A stretch of 37,266 nucleotides of DNA from Acetobacterium sp. (lineage in GTDB: Bacteria; Bacillota; Clostridia; Eubacteriales; Eubacteriaceae): the NCBI GenBank assembly GCA_028692885.1, contig JAQUWM010000019.1, positions 1-37,266 on the forward strand, in the 5' to 3' direction. Below are positions 36,908 to 37,266 of the stretch, piece after piece (positions within the stretch are counted from its first letter, which is position 1; every line of letters starts with the position of its first letter). The translations under genes and the position numbers were made by a program. Under the pieces are notes generated by a model. It saw only the letters and a program-made list of their open reading frames with translations, did not search any database and was not told the origin of the DNA.

Positions 36908-37036
36908 TTTACAGAGTTCAGCGACCTTTATAATAATGATCCGGATTTCATATCCTCCAAATTGCCGGGCATAAAGATGACGTCACGAATCGTTACTCCA
37001 TCGGAAGAAATCATAGAAGCCCGGGCCAATGCCTAG
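36908..37036 (+). pseudogene. Small gene remnant after hicB
   Basis: An open frame of 42 codons without a start codon near its beginning reads FTEFSDLYNNDPDFISSKLP and continues to an ATG-containing tail ending EARANA and TAG. No family is recognised. Its end coincides with a terminator. It may be the tail of an accessory gene that followed hicB or a neighbour lost by deletion. Confidence 0.4.
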
Positions 37037-37045
37037 GCTTTTTTT
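37017..37045 (+). terminator. Terminator after hicAB/remnant
   Basis: AAGCC (37017-37021) pairs with GGCTT (37036-37040) around an inner GGC/GCC stem, followed by seven T residues. Confidence 0.75.
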
Positions 37046-37178
37046 CCTAATGACTATGTTTAATATAGAGGCTTATTATACACAGTATGCCGTTTTCAGG
37101 TGTGACAATCGGTCTAAAATGATGATAAGCAAAACTGCCTGTTTATTGTAAAATAAAAATGTAGAAAGTTGCAAAGCA

Positions 37179-37221
37179 AAAATCCATAGTATTGCAAGTT
37201 GGAAAATGCATAATATTGCAA
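37179..37221. repeat. Imperfect direct repeats near the window end
   Basis: Two 19-base copies (37179-37197 and 37203-37221) differ at two positions and start 24 bases apart; a third, diverged copy begins at 37221. Such arrays are typical of the ends of IS elements. The rest of 37046-37266 shows no gene that I can support. Confidence 0.45.
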
Positions 37222-37266
37222 AAATCCATTGCGGGCAAAAATCAAATCAACTATCCTTGTATCTGA

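Overview
The window looks like chromosomal DNA of a low-to-moderate GC anaerobic Firmicute, most likely an acetogen-type Clostridium relative (Eubacteriaceae, Acetobacterium-like). The basis is the gene set (dnaE-pfkA-pyk order, U32 peptidase next to mutS2, an S-box riboswitch on metK, an anaerobic glycerol module with a DUF1667 protein, Ctc-type bL25), strong GGAGG ribosome binding sites and consensus sigma-A promoters. The genus is an inference and was not tested against a database.

Region by region. 1-5500 (minus strand): the 5' part of dcd (dCTP deaminase), then mutS2 and a large U32/DUF3656 peptidase in one operon. 5641-8165: a plus-strand glycosyltransferase facing a minus-strand pair (DUF308/HdeD-like membrane protein and a C_GCAxxG_C_C redox-type protein). 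8322-9759: metK under a complete SAM-I riboswitch, intrinsic terminator and consensus promoter. 9835-11614: aminopeptidase P and a small-multidrug-export membrane protein. 11669-16040 (plus): a TtcA-type PP-loop tRNA thiolase, then a PhoB/WalR-type response regulator, a WalK/PhoR-type histidine kinase and a lipoprotein, the last three tightly overlapping. 16112-22543 (minus): pyk, pfkA and dnaE. 22793-27932 (plus): glycerol catabolism, with glpK behind a long leader, then a GlpA-like FAD dehydrogenase with a [2Fe-2S] domain, a second FAD/NAD oxidoreductase and a DUF1667 protein behind a leader hairpin. 27978-31916 (plus): a four-gene surface acylation cassette (anchored SGNH hydrolase, DUF4358 lipoprotein, MBOAT acyltransferase, DHHW protein). 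32082-33142: three small genes, one resembling the TM1266 iron-only-hydrogenase regulator family. 33375-34088: bL25/Ctc on the minus strand.

From about 34.1 kb to the end the character changes. There is a Fic-protein pseudogene behind a 15-bp inverted-repeat operator, the C-terminal piece of a superfamily II helicase with a degenerate PLD domain, a 5'-truncated HTH-like fragment joined to it, IS-end-like repeats, an intact HicAB toxin-antitoxin pair with its own promoter and tandem operator repeats, another gene remnant and further short direct repeats. This is a decayed accessory or defence island in which HicAB seems to be the only intact system.

How it fits together: GlpK phosphorylates glycerol and the three-gene FAD module oxidises the glycerol-3-phosphate; Pfk and Pyk are key glycolytic control points; MetK supplies SAM under SAM feedback. 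The acylation cassette probably O-acylates a surface polymer. I did not find one convincing, wholly new system. The best candidates for a second look are the glp leaders, the acylation cassette, the glycerol-3-phosphate module and the accessory-island junctions.
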